The translations under genes and the position numbers were made by a program. From positions 1 to 64,000 of the forward strand of contig NZ_BMHK01000004.1 in assembly GCF_014640675.1 (NCBI RefSeq): DNA of 64,000 nucleotides, written 5' to 3'. The stretch's first letter is position 1; each line of letters starts with the position of its first letter. Below the pieces are notes generated by a model, which did not search any database, had not been told where the DNA came from, and was given only the letters and a program-made list of their open reading frames with translations. The stretch comes from Novosphingobium endophyticum. GTDB taxonomy: Bacteria > Pseudomonadota > Alphaproteobacteria > Sphingomonadales > Sphingomonadaceae. This document shows positions 19,939 to 28,248 of the stretch, piece by piece.

Positions 19939-20289
19939 GGCGGCCGGGGCGATCAGGTTCACCCGCTGGACGTCGCCGACATGGGGCGCGGCGATGATTG
20001 CCGAGCGGGCAATGTCCCGGTCGAGCCTGTGCATGTCCACTAGATAGGCATCGAGCGTGGCCTGTGCGGTTCCGAGGATCAGGGTCTGGTCAGGCCCGGC
20101 AAAGACGTAAAGCTCGGCCTCGATCGCGATGTCGACGGGGGTTGCGGCCCGCACCGTGACCTGATCGGCCTGAGCGCGGTGTTTACCGCGCTCAGGCCCT
20201 CGGCCGATGGCACCCCCGGCGCCCGTGGCGGAGAGCACCGTAACCACCACCTCACCCGGCGAAGGCGAAACTGTGGTGGCGTCAGCCAT
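19939..20289 (-). pseudogene. Baseplate protein gpJ (P2 gpJ/gp47-like), 3' part
   Basis: The frame carries SPSPGEVVVTVLSATGAGG and DQVTVRAATPVDIAIEAELY, both typical of the C-terminal half of P2 baseplate J proteins, then VQRVNLIAPAA. Between them about 13 residues are read in the wrong frame, while the neighbouring frame gives GVPSAEGLSAVNTAL; so two opposite indels cancel out. After APAA the sequence passes without a stop into gpI-like sequence, so the J stop and I start have been lost. The N-terminal half is missing. Confidence 0.65.
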
Positions 20290-20494
20290 GCCGGAAGGGC
20301 CGCAGTGGCGCGCCATATCGGTGTACTGCGGTAGGCCACGGAATTGTAGAGACAGGCTTTGATCACCGCGACTTTGGCGTTGTCCGGGACAAGCAGTTGC
20401 GCCGACCCTGAATGAACACGTGGGCGGCGTTATACTCCCAGAACCAGTCAGTCATTCGCTTGGTCCAGGTTGCGCAGTCAAACGACAGGCTCGA
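20285..20494 (-). mobile_element. Fragment of an IS21-family IstA transposase gene
   Basis: Three frames in turn give SLSFDCATWTKRMTDWFWEY with NAAHVFIQG, then AQLLVPDNAKVAVIKACLYN, then YTDMARHCG. Order and spacing match the middle of IstA (consensus near QLLVPDNLKAAV...YEPxxNRTYxDMAxHYG). Two frameshifts are present and both ends are missing. The fragment is fused on its left to the gpJ remnant and stops about 30 bp before the start of the O-antigen-ligase-type gene. No IstB or terminal inverted repeat was seen. Confidence 0.65.
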
Positions 20495-20520
20495 GGTTCC
20501 CTTTCGAGAGAGGATGGCAT

Positions 20521-21924
20521 ATGCGGAGCCTCGATATGGCCACATCGACCCGTTCCGCCCTTCCACGCAGATACAGTTGGAGTATTGCCTTTCCTCTTTT
20601 GGCACTGCTACTGGCCATACTATGGTTAGCAGGCGGAGCATCGCGGCCCGACGTCTTGGGGCAGGTGATAACGCGCAGTCTTGCATGGCTCCTGCTGATC
20701 GCCGCAATCTTGTCCGGAACACGCTTTTCAACAGCAAACATGAGACCTGTCCTGCTGTTCATGTTGGCCACAATGCTGCTTCCGCTGCTGCAGCTGATAC
20801 CGTTGCCTGCCGAAGTTTGGACTATGCTGCCGGGTCGAGGGCTTTTTGCCGAAACGGTCATCGTAAATGATACTTGGCGGCCTTGGTCACTCGTTCCGGG
20901 AGCAACAATCAACGCGGCATCTTCGCTGGTAGTTCCCTTTGCGACATTGCTCTTGGTGAGCGCCCTTGAGGAGCGGGAGAAGCGTTGGTTGCCGGGGCTG
21001 TTGCTGGGACTTGTTTCAGCATCGGCATTCATCGGCTTGCTTCAATTCTCGGGGACCCGTTTCGACCACCCGCTGGTCAACGACACAGTCGGCGTAGTCG
21101 GTGGCACCTTTGCCAATCGCAACCACTTTGCACTTTTTACAGCGTTTGGATGCTTGCTCGCGCCCGTCTGGGCATTCACAGAGGGACGAGGGGCACGATG
21201 GCGCGGTCCCGTCGCGGGAGGGCTTGTTGTGATCTTCGCGCTCACTATCCTCGCGAGCGGTTCAAGGGCGGGCATTCTGTTGGGGGCACTAGCGCTGGGT
21301 GTCGGGCTGGCGCTTTCCTGGGCAGGCATTCGGCGCACACTCCGCCGCGCGCCGAAGTGGGTGTTTCCATCGCTGATCGCAACGATTCTCGGCACGGTTG
21401 CGATCTTTGTTCTGATCAGTATCGCGGCTGACCGGGCGCAATCGATCAATCGCGCCTTCGCGGCCGACGTCGGTCAGGATATGCGCAGCCGCGGCCTTCC
21501 TACGGTGCTCGCGATGATCGAGACGTATTTCCCTGCGGGCACAGGTTTTGGCAGTTTCGACCCCATATTCCGGATACATGAGTCGTTCGAGCTGCTGAAG
21601 CCGACCTACTTCAACCATGCACACAATGACTTTCTCGAGATCGTACTGGACGGCGGACTGCCGGCGCTGACTTTGCTGTTGGCGGCGCTTGGATGGTGGG
21701 CGCTTGCAAGCATCCGCGTATGGCGGATGGGGGGCGAACCGCTATACGTGGTGCCCAAACTGGGTTCGGCGATGCTGCTGCTCGTATTTATCGCCAGCGC
21801 GTTTGATTATCCTGCCCGCACGCCGATGATGATGGCCATAATTGTGATCGCCGCGGTGTGGCTCAGCCAGGGAGCAGCCGCGGCGGCACGTGCAGCTTTA
21901 CCGGAACGGGACCAGCCTCTATAG
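20521..21924 (+). CDS. O-antigen ligase/polymerase family membrane protein (Wzy_C domain)
   Basis: 467 residues with about eleven membrane helices. The periplasmic loop near residues 330-375 contains FPAGTGFGSFDPIFRIHESF and FNHAHNDFLEIVLDGGLPAL, the H-N-x-x-L-E signature of the Wzy_C/WaaL family. It transfers or polymerises lipid-linked glycans on the periplasmic face. The ATG at 20521 follows GAGAGG at good spacing; the open frame begins upstream at a TTG in IS-derived sequence. It heads a plus-strand run with wza, wzc and two further genes, so with the wzy at 5868 the locus has two such proteins. One may be the true polymerase and the other a ligase. Confidence 0.87.
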   Translation: MRSLDMATSTRSALPRRYSWSIAFPLLALLLAILWLAGGASRPDVLGQVITRSLAWLLLIAAILSGTRFSTANMRPVLLFMLATMLLPLLQLIPLPAEVWTMLPGRGLFAETVIVNDTWRPWSLVPGATINAASSLVVPFATLLLVSALEEREKRWLPGLLLGLVSASAFIGLLQFSGTRFDHPLVNDTVGVVGGTFANRNHFALFTAFGCLLAPVWAFTEGRGARWRGPVAGGLVVIFALTILASGSRAGILLGALALGVGLALSWAGIRRTLRRAPKWVFPSLIATILGTVAIFVLISIAADRAQSINRAFAADVGQDMRSRGLPTVLAMIETYFPAGTGFGSFDPIFRIHESFELLKPTYFNHAHNDFLEIVLDGGLPALTLLLAALGWWALASIRVWRMGGEPLYVVPKLGSAMLLLVFIASAFDYPARTPMMMAIIVIAAVWLSQGAAAAARAALPERDQPL

Positions 21925-21967
21925 GCTGCAATCCTTCTTTACCCATTGGCTGGAATTACTCAGGCGC

Positions 21968-22678
21968 ATGCGCAAAATCTTGATTGCCTTTATTATTGCT
22001 GCAAGCGTGGCAGGATGTGCGGGAACACCTCCGCCGCAGTCCAGCGCGCAGTTGACCGTCATCCCTGACAGCCAAGGCCTGCCGCCACCCAATCGTGAAG
22101 ACCTGACGGCGGCTGACCGGCCGGCTCTGATTGGACCGCTCGACACGATCGAGGTGGATGTTTTCAATGTTCCCGAGCTTAGCCGCGAGATGCAGGTCGA
22201 TGCCAGCGGCCGGATCTCCATGCCGCTGGTCGGCACCATAGATGCGCGCGGCAAGACCGCGGGCGAACTGGCGCACGCGATCGAGGATTCGCTGCGCGGC
22301 CGTTATGTCCGCAACCCTGAAGTGACCATCAACATCAAGAGTTCGGTCAGTCAGGTCGTCACCGTCGATGGTCAGGTGACCGAGCCGGGCCTTTATCCCG
22401 TGACCAACCAGATGACACTGATGCGCGTGATTGCTTCAGCCAAGGGCGTGTCGGAGTTTGCCCGTCTGGAGCAAGTGGTCATTCTGCGTGACGTGAACAA
22501 TCAGCGCATGGCGGGCTTGTACGATTTAGGTGCAATCCGTCGCGGCGCTTATGCCGATCCCCCGATCTACGCCAATGACGTCGTCATCGTCGGCGATTCT
22601 CCTGCGCGTCGTCTCTTCCGGGATGTCGTCTCTCTGGCACCCCTTATCGCGGCTCCGCTTGTCGCGATCTTACGGTGA
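21968..22678 (+). CDS. Polysaccharide export outer-membrane lipoprotein (Wza-like)
   Basis: 236 residues. A lipoprotein signal (IAFIIAASVAGCAGT, lipidated Cys at about residue 17) is followed by the Poly_export domain (GPLDTIEVDVFNVPELSREM, VDASGRISMPLVGTIDARGK) and an SLBB domain (VTVDGQVTEPGLYPVTNQMT). It forms the outer-membrane channel for polymer export. ATG 21968 gives a normal signal; the upstream GTG would overlap the previous gene. It ends 12 bp before the wzc start, which indicates an operon with the kinase that controls export. Confidence 0.93.
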   Translation: MRKILIAFIIAASVAGCAGTPPPQSSAQLTVIPDSQGLPPPNREDLTAADRPALIGPLDTIEVDVFNVPELSREMQVDASGRISMPLVGTIDARGKTAGELAHAIEDSLRGRYVRNPEVTINIKSSVSQVVTVDGQVTEPGLYPVTNQMTLMRVIASAKGVSEFARLEQVVILRDVNNQRMAGLYDLGAIRRGAYADPPIYANDVVIVGDSPARRLFRDVVSLAPLIAAPLVAILR

Positions 22679-22689
22679 GGCCTGCTGCC

Positions 22690-24909
22690 ATGAATCTTCT
22701 TAATTCCAATCTGCAAGGCGCGGCGCCCGTTGTGTTTGCTCAGCCGCAGGCCGCCGCTGGAACTGACAACAACGCGATACCGATCCTGCGCCAGTATCTG
22801 CGCATCGCTTTGCGGTGGCGCTATGTCATGCTGGGCGCGATTGCTGCATGCTTCCTGCTAGGCCTGATCGTGACTTTGCTGATGACGCCGCAATATGCGG
22901 CGTCAACGACAATTGAAATCTCGCGCGAATCCGACAGAATCACCAACTTCCAGGGCGTGGAGCGCGATGCGGGCATCGCTGATCAGGAATTCTATCAGAC
23001 TCAGTACGGCTTGCTGGAGTCCAGCTCACTTTCCGAGCGCGTGGCGATGCAGCTCAGGCTGGTGGATGACCCGAAGTTCTTCGAGATGTTTGGCGCGGCT
23101 GAAGACGACCCTGCCTTCGAGCTGACCGATGGCCGCTATCCGGCGTCTGGTCGCACCAAGCGCCAAAGAATCGCAGGCGAGATTTTGCGCGATAATCTGA
23201 GTGTTGACCCCACGCGTCTGTCTCGGCTGGTGGATGTCCGTTTCACCAGTCCGAACGCCGCCTTCTCCGCAAAAGTAGCCAATGCCTGGGCTGAAAACTT
23301 CATCCAGACCAATCTGGAGCGCAAGATTCAGGCGACGTCCTATGGACGCAATCTGTTGCAGCGCCAGTTGGCGGAAGCGAAAGACAAGCTCGATCAGTCG
23401 CAACGTCAGTTGGTTGGATATGCTTCGGCGGCGAAAATTATTAACCTGCCGGCGCAGTCCGGCGGCGATGGCACTACGACATCAGAACGATCCATTGTCG
23501 TCGACGATCTGGCGGCGCTGAACTCCGCACTTGCGCAGGCGACCGCTTCCCGCATTCACGCTGAAGCGCGCTACGAGCAGGGGGGGCGCAACGGCGCGTC
23601 GATAGAGGCGCTGGGCAATCAGGCAATAAATAGTCTGCGCCAACGCCGCGCGGAACTGGCCGCCGAGTATGAGCGGATGATGACGCAGTTCGAGCCCGGA
23701 TATCCGGCCGCGAAAGCCATCAAGTCCGAAATTGACCAACTTGATCGGGGAATCGAGCGCGAAGAGAACCGGGTGTCGAGTTCCCTGCTCGCAGGGTATC
23801 GTGAAGCACAAGAACGCGAGCGCGGGCTGCAGGCCGCAGTCGACCAGCTCAAGGACGATTATCTCAATCTGCGCCGGCGCAGTATTCAGTATAACATCTA
23901 TCAGCAGGAAGTGGACACGAACCGCGCCCTCTATGACGCCCTTCTGCAGCGCTTCAAGGAGATCGGTGTAGCGGGCGGTGTGGGCATAAACAATGTTGCC
24001 GTTGTCGATCCGGCAAAGGTTCCCGACCAGCCTTCCAGTCCGCGACTGCTGATCAACCTGGCTATCGCTCTTCTGGCGGGTCTGGGTCTGGGCGCGGCGC
24101 TGGCCTTCGCGCTAGAGCAGATGGACGAGGCGATTGCCGACCCGGCGGAAGTTGAACGACGCCTCGGGCTTCCGCTGCTCGGTTCCATTCCAAAGGTGGA
24201 GGGAGAAACCCCGAAAGAGGCGCTGCTCGATCGCAAGTCGGATCTTGTGGATGCCTATCTGGCGGTGCAGACCAATCTTGCATTCTCCACCGAACACGGG
24301 GTGCCCCGCTCGTTTTCGGTCACCTCGACCCGCCCGGCCGAAGGCAAATCGACTACGTCGCTTGCATTGGCTACAACGCTTGCCCGTGCGGGGAAAAACG
24401 TCATCCTCATCGACGGTGACATGCGCTCGCCATCAATCCACCATCTGGGCGGCGTCGGGCATGAGCGCGGCCTGAGCAACTTCCTTGCCGGAGAGGACGA
24501 TATCGAATCCCTCCTCTTCTCCATGAGTGAACTTGGTTTCGTGGCGATGTCCGCCGGGCCGCTTCCGCCCAACGCTGCGGAATTGCTGACGGGCGATCGT
24601 TTGGCGCTGCTGATTTCGCGTCTGCTCAAGACCTATGATCACGTGGTTATCGATTCGCCGCCGGTGATGGGCCTGGCCGATGCGCCGCTGATCGCTACAA
24701 GGGTCGAGGGCGTCATCGTCGCGGTTGAATCGCATGGCATCCGGACGAGCCTCGTAAAGACCGCTCTGGGACGCCTCGCCAGCGCCAACGCCCGGGTCAT
24801 TGGCAGCGTTCTGACCAAGTTCGAAGCGAGGAAAGCCCATTACGGCTATGGCTACGAATATGGCTATGGTTATGGTCGAACGACGGAAGCTGACGCAAAG
24901 GCGGCTTGA
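22690..24909 (+). CDS. Wzc-type chain-length regulator and tyrosine autokinase
   Basis: 739 residues. Order: N-terminal Wzz domain with a membrane helix (about 40-60), a long periplasmic coiled-coil part with the GNVR region, a second helix (LLINLAIALLAGLGLGAALA, about 455) and a cytoplasmic BY-kinase domain. The kinase shows Walker A SVTSTRPAEGKSTTSLALA, Walker A' VILIDGDMRSPS and Walker B HVVIDSPPVMGLADAP. The C-terminus ends in a cluster of six alternating tyrosines (HYGYGYEYGYGYGR), the autophosphorylation tail. It couples polymerisation to export with Wza. ATG 22690 is chosen; a GTG at 22675 overlapping the wza stop is the alternative. Confidence 0.93.
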   Translation: MNLLNSNLQGAAPVVFAQPQAAAGTDNNAIPILRQYLRIALRWRYVMLGAIAACFLLGLIVTLLMTPQYAASTTIEISRESDRITNFQGVERDAGIADQEFYQTQYGLLESSSLSERVAMQLRLVDDPKFFEMFGAAEDDPAFELTDGRYPASGRTKRQRIAGEILRDNLSVDPTRLSRLVDVRFTSPNAAFSAKVANAWAENFIQTNLERKIQATSYGRNLLQRQLAEAKDKLDQSQRQLVGYASAAKIINLPAQSGGDGTTTSERSIVVDDLAALNSALAQATASRIHAEARYEQGGRNGASIEALGNQAINSLRQRRAELAAEYERMMTQFEPGYPAAKAIKSEIDQLDRGIEREENRVSSSLLAGYREAQERERGLQAAVDQLKDDYLNLRRRSIQYNIYQQEVDTNRALYDALLQRFKEIGVAGGVGINNVAVVDPAKVPDQPSSPRLLINLAIALLAGLGLGAALAFALEQMDEAIADPAEVERRLGLPLLGSIPKVEGETPKEALLDRKSDLVDAYLAVQTNLAFSTEHGVPRSFSVTSTRPAEGKSTTSLALATTLARAGKNVILIDGDMRSPSIHHLGGVGHERGLSNFLAGEDDIESLLFSMSELGFVAMSAGPLPPNAAELLTGDRLALLISRLLKTYDHVVIDSPPVMGLADAPLIATRVEGVIVAVESHGIRTSLVKTALGRLASANARVIGSVLTKFEARKAHYGYGYEYGYGYGRTTEADAKAA

Positions 24910-26138
24910 TGGGCAGGCGCGGATCTCTTCGACAGCGCTCGGCGAAGGAATGGGTGATCCGTCTGGGTCTGGCGGGAGCCGCGGCGTGGATAGGTTACCT
25001 GTCCGTCTTGCAGTCCCTGGCGGTGGCGCTTCCGGCCAGCCAGATCGAACGCGCCTATGCGTTGGCACCCGGCAATGGCCGTATTGCCGCTCGTCTTTCG
25101 GAGGTACTTTCCGGACCGGAGGCTACGCCTGAGGATCGTGCTCGTGCCGCTCGAGTAGCGCGGGCCGCCTTGCAGCATGAGCCGACGGCTGTCGGAGCAG
25201 TCGCCACTCTCGGGCTCGACGCGTTGATCCGTGGCGACGAGGCGGAAGCCAAGCGCCTGTTCAGCTACTCACAACACTTGTCGCGCCGGGATCTGCGCAC
25301 GCAGCTTTGGGCAATCGAGGATGCTGTGGCGAGCGGCGAAATTTCCAGTGCTCTCAAGCACTACGACATCGCTCTGCGAACGAAGAGGACGGCGCCGGAA
25401 CTGCTCTATCCGGTGTTGTCCGCCGCAATTGCCAACCAGGAAGTGCGCGCCGGTCTGGTCACAACGCTGGCGGCCAAGCCGATCTGGGGCGACAGCTTTG
25501 TCTACTATGCCGCTGCGAACAGCTCCGAGCCCGGAAACACCGCTGGGTTGTTCAAGGGATTGCGACGTGCAGGCTACCCCATTCCCGATCGCGCAAACAA
25601 CGCTCTGGTCAACGCCCTGCGCGCGGATAATGCGTTCGAAGAAGCCTGGTCCTATTATTCGGCTATCCGCGAAGGAGCGGATCGACGCAGATCGCGTGAC
25701 CCTGATTTCAAGGCGATGCTTGAGACGCCCTTGGCGTTCGATTGGGTGGCGGAAAATAGTGCGGGCATTTCGACGGCACTTCAGCCCAGGCCCGACGGCG
25801 GCCTGTTCGATTTCGCCGTGTCGCCGAGCGTAAGCGGGCGGCTGCTTTGGCAGCAGCAAATGCTGCCGGAAGGGGAGTACGTTCTGGAGGGCCATAGCGT
25901 CGGAATTGATCAGCCTTCAGGTTCGCGGCCTTATTGGACGTTAAGCTGTCTTGGCGGACGTGAGCTCGGACGGCTGCAATTGCGGAACTCGTCGGAGGCG
26001 GAAGGGCGGTTTTCCGGCCGCTTCACCGTTCCTGCTAATTGCCCGGTACAAGTGCTGGCGTTGATCGCGCGATCCTCCAGCGAAATCGACGGCGTGGCGG
26101 GGCAAATCGACCGCGCCCAGATTCGTCCCTTGCGCTGA
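24909..26138 (+). CDS. EPS-locus protein with TPR-like helices and a C-terminal beta-domain
   Basis: 409 residues, start ATG overlapping the wzc stop by one base (TGATG), so translationally coupled to it. A membrane anchor or uncleaved signal lies at residues 18-38 (LGLAGAAAWIGYLSVLQSLA). Residues 45-270 are helical TPR-like repeats (ARAALQHEPTAVGAVATLGL, AEAKRLFSYSQHLSRRDLRT). Residues 285-409 look like a beta-sandwich with two cysteines (SCLGGRELGRL, PANCPVQVLAL). No enzyme motif is seen. By position it is probably a periplasmic scaffold for polymer synthesis or export; the function is unknown. Confidence 0.8.
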   Translation: MGRRGSLRQRSAKEWVIRLGLAGAAAWIGYLSVLQSLAVALPASQIERAYALAPGNGRIAARLSEVLSGPEATPEDRARAARVARAALQHEPTAVGAVATLGLDALIRGDEAEAKRLFSYSQHLSRRDLRTQLWAIEDAVASGEISSALKHYDIALRTKRTAPELLYPVLSAAIANQEVRAGLVTTLAAKPIWGDSFVYYAAANSSEPGNTAGLFKGLRRAGYPIPDRANNALVNALRADNAFEEAWSYYSAIREGADRRRSRDPDFKAMLETPLAFDWVAENSAGISTALQPRPDGGLFDFAVSPSVSGRLLWQQQMLPEGEYVLEGHSVGIDQPSGSRPYWTLSCLGGRELGRLQLRNSSEAEGRFSGRFTVPANCPVQVLALIARSSSEIDGVAGQIDRAQIRPLR

Positions 26139-26159
26139 ACCACGGGAGCTTGAACCGTC

Positions 26160-26516
26160 ATGAGAGATCATAATCTCCGCCGCATGGGCATCCTTGTTTC
26201 ATTGGTGCTCGCGCCGCTTCCTTCCATGGCTCAGACACAGAGCCAACGTCAGACACAGGGCCGACCTCAGACTCAGAACGAGCAGCTGCCTGGGCGAGTG
26301 GCGGAATCGGCGGTGGGCGAGGTGGGCCAGCGCCAGACGCGTGAGCAGGCAAACATTGAACCTATGGCGCGCATCAACAGCCGGATCGCCAATCGCGTTC
26401 AGAACCGCATCCGCAACCGCATTGACCGCTATTACAACCCGCAAGCCAACACCACGTCGCCGTTCGAAGTTGCCGCTGAGCAAGCGCAAGACTCCGGCTC
26501 TCGGGTCCGGCGCTGA
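26160..26516 (+). CDS. Small secreted Gln/Arg-rich protein at the end of the EPS operon
   Basis: 118 residues with a signal peptide (RRMGILVSLVLAPLPSMA, cleavage after SMA near residue 24). The mature part is polar and repetitive (QTQSQRQTQGRPQTQNEQ) and then basic and helical (RINSRIANRVQNRIRNRIDR). It lies 21 bp after the TPR gene and is probably the last gene of the wza operon. No domain is recognised. The basic helix could bind an acidic polymer, but that is speculation. Confidence 0.7.
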   Translation: MRDHNLRRMGILVSLVLAPLPSMAQTQSQRQTQGRPQTQNEQLPGRVAESAVGEVGQRQTREQANIEPMARINSRIANRVQNRIRNRIDRYYNPQANTTSPFEVAAEQAQDSGSRVRR

Positions 26517-26645
26517 TGGTGCGCAACATCCTTCGGCGTGTGGCCTGAACTTCAGTTTTCCTTCAGCCTCGGCAAGAGGCCGGCCCGGAAATGCACTACT
26601 GCGCGGCAAAGCCCCCGACATAGGTCAGGGACTCGCTCGCACGCT

Positions 26646-28070
26646 TCAGGCCGGGTTCCAGCCGATGACTGCCTTGGTCTCCAGATATTCCTCGAAGCCG
26701 TAGTCGCCCCATTCGCGGCCGTTGCCGGAGCGTTTGTAGCCGCCGAAGGGGGCGTGGAAGTCGAAGCCGCCGTTTACCCAGATCGCGCCCGTGCGCATCT
26801 TGCGGGAGACCTCGCGGCACGTTTCGAGATCCTGGCCGCTGACATAGCCGCCAAGGCCGAATATCGAATCGTTGGCGATCTCGACCGCGTGGTCGAGGTC
26901 GTCGTAGCCGATGATGACGAGGACGGGCCCGAAGATTTCCTCGCGGGCGATCACCATGTCGTTGGTGCCGACGAACACGGTGGGCTTCACATACCAGCCC
27001 TTGTCCAGCCCCTCGGGGCGGCCGGGGCCGCCGGCGATCAGCTCGGCGCCTTCCTCGATGCCCTTCTCGATGTACTGCTGGATGATGTTGTACTGGCTTT
27101 TGGAAACAACCGGACCCATCGCGAAATTGCCGGTCGGATCGCCCACGGTGACGCCATTGGCGGCTTCGGCGGCGGCCGCCTTGACCTCGTCCATACGCGA
27201 GGATGGCACCAGCAGGCGCGAGCCGGCCGAGCAGGTCTGCCCCGAATTGCCCATCATCCCGGCGGTAGCCGCCGCGACGTTGGCGCCGAGATCGCTGTCG
27301 TCGAGCACGATCCACGCGCTCTTGCCGCCCAGTTCGAGGCCGACGCGCTTGACGGTGTCGGCCGCGTCCTTCTGGATCTGCACGCCCACCGGCTCGGAGC
27401 CGGTGAAGGAGATCATGTCGACGTCCTCGTGCGTGGTGAGCGCAGTGCCGATCTCGCTGCCCTTGCCCTGGATCATGTTGAACACGCCGGCGGGCACGCC
27501 GCTGTCATGCAGGATTTCGGCAAGCAGTTGGGCCGAATAGGGCGCGAGTTGCGGCGGCTTCAGGATCATCGTGCAGCCGGTGGCGAGCGCCGGGAAGATC
27601 TTCACGCAGGTCTGGTTCATAGGCCAGTTCCATGGGGTGATGAGCCCGCACACGCCGATCGGTTCCTTGCGGATCAGCGTGACCCCGCGTTCTTCCTCGA
27701 ACTTGAAGGCCTTGAGCACTTCGATGGCCGTGCCCAAGTGGCCCTTGCCAAGCAGGGTGTGGAAGCCGCAGCCGAGCGACAGGGGCGCGCCCATTTCCTC
27801 GGTGATTGCTTCGCCCAGCTCGCGTTCACGGCGCTCGTACTCGGCCTGGATCGTCTCGAGCAGGTCGAGCCGTTCCTTGACCGAGGTCTGCGAATAGCCG
27901 GCAAAGGCCCGGCGCGCGGCGGCGACGGCCTTGTCGACATCGGCGGACGAGCCGAGCGAGATCTGGCCCGAGACTTCCTCGGTCGCCGGGTTGATGACTT
28001 CGGCCGTGCGCGCGGGCGCGACCGGGTCGGTCCACTGGCCGTCGATATAGAACTGGGTGTAGTTGCGCAT
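26646..28070 (-). CDS. NAD(P)-dependent aldehyde dehydrogenase
   Basis: 474 residues, normal for the family. ATG 28070 (MRNYTQFYIDGQW) is the family start; the open frame runs about 80 codons further into a repeat region. Cofactor and active-site motifs are present: FTGSEPVGVQIQKDAAD, the catalytic Glu in RVGLELGGKSAWIVLDD, the catalytic Cys in NSGQTCSAGSRLLVPS, and EEIFGPVLVIIGYDD. It oxidises an aldehyde to an acid. It is downstream of the ThDP enzyme on the same strand with 178 bp between, so it may oxidise an aldehyde released by a lyase reaction. That link is inference. Confidence 0.92.
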   Translation of the reverse strand: MRNYTQFYIDGQWTDPVAPARTAEVINPATEEVSGQISLGSSADVDKAVAAARRAFAGYSQTSVKERLDLLETIQAEYERRERELGEAITEEMGAPLSLGCGFHTLLGKGHLGTAIEVLKAFKFEEERGVTLIRKEPIGVCGLITPWNWPMNQTCVKIFPALATGCTMILKPPQLAPYSAQLLAEILHDSGVPAGVFNMIQGKGSEIGTALTTHEDVDMISFTGSEPVGVQIQKDAADTVKRVGLELGGKSAWIVLDDSDLGANVAAATAGMMGNSGQTCSAGSRLLVPSSRMDEVKAAAAEAANGVTVGDPTGNFAMGPVVSKSQYNIIQQYIEKGIEEGAELIAGGPGRPEGLDKGWYVKPTVFVGTNDMVIAREEIFGPVLVIIGYDDLDHAVEIANDSIFGLGGYVSGQDLETCREVSRKMRTGAIWVNGGFDFHAPFGGYKRSGNGREWGDYGFEEYLETKAVIGWNPA

Positions 28071-28112
28071 GTCCTGCTCCCGGTGTGTTCGGTTGGGTTC
28101 GAGACCCATCCC

Positions 28113-28190
28113 CGTCATTGCGAGGCGTGAAACGACGAAGCGATCCAGGGCTGTGACATATTGCTCTGGATCGTCTCGCTGCGCTCGCGG
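28113..28190. repeat. Palindromic intergenic repeat, CGTCATTGCGAG type
   Basis: Between the ThDP enzyme and the aldehyde dehydrogenase. The left arm CCGTCATTGCGAGGCGTGAA with CGAAGCGATCCAGGGC and the right arm CTCTGGATCGTCTCGCTGCG and CTCGCGG form an imperfect hairpin. This is a common sphingomonad intergenic repeat and may stabilise or end the transcript. Confidence 0.6.
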
Positions 28191-28248
28191 CGGCGAGCGC
28201 GCGGATAAAGGGGCCGGCGCGGAAGATGATCCATGCCGGCCTTCCGGA

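Larger units (their letters stand above)
15615..20494 (-). mobile_element. Decayed P2-like prophage tail/lysis cassette with an IS21 fragment
   Basis: All recognisable genes here read on the minus strand in normal phage order: baseplate gpJ, gpI, tail fibre, tail-fibre assembly, tail spike, holin-like, endolysin, spanins. Most carry indels or are fused by deletions, while the flanking polysaccharide genes are clean. The right end merges with a piece of an IS21 IstA transposase at about 20285. Capsid, terminase, integrase and repressor genes are absent. The block lies between the heparinase gene and the O-antigen-ligase-type gene, so it was inserted into, or left behind in, the EPS locus. No direct repeats marking attachment sites were found by eye. 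Confidence 0.8.

Noticed and set aside
15615..20494. The idea that the phage block is a working tailocin
   Set aside because: Sheath, tube, tape-measure and most baseplate genes are missing, and the lysis and fibre genes are broken, so no functional particle can be made from this block.
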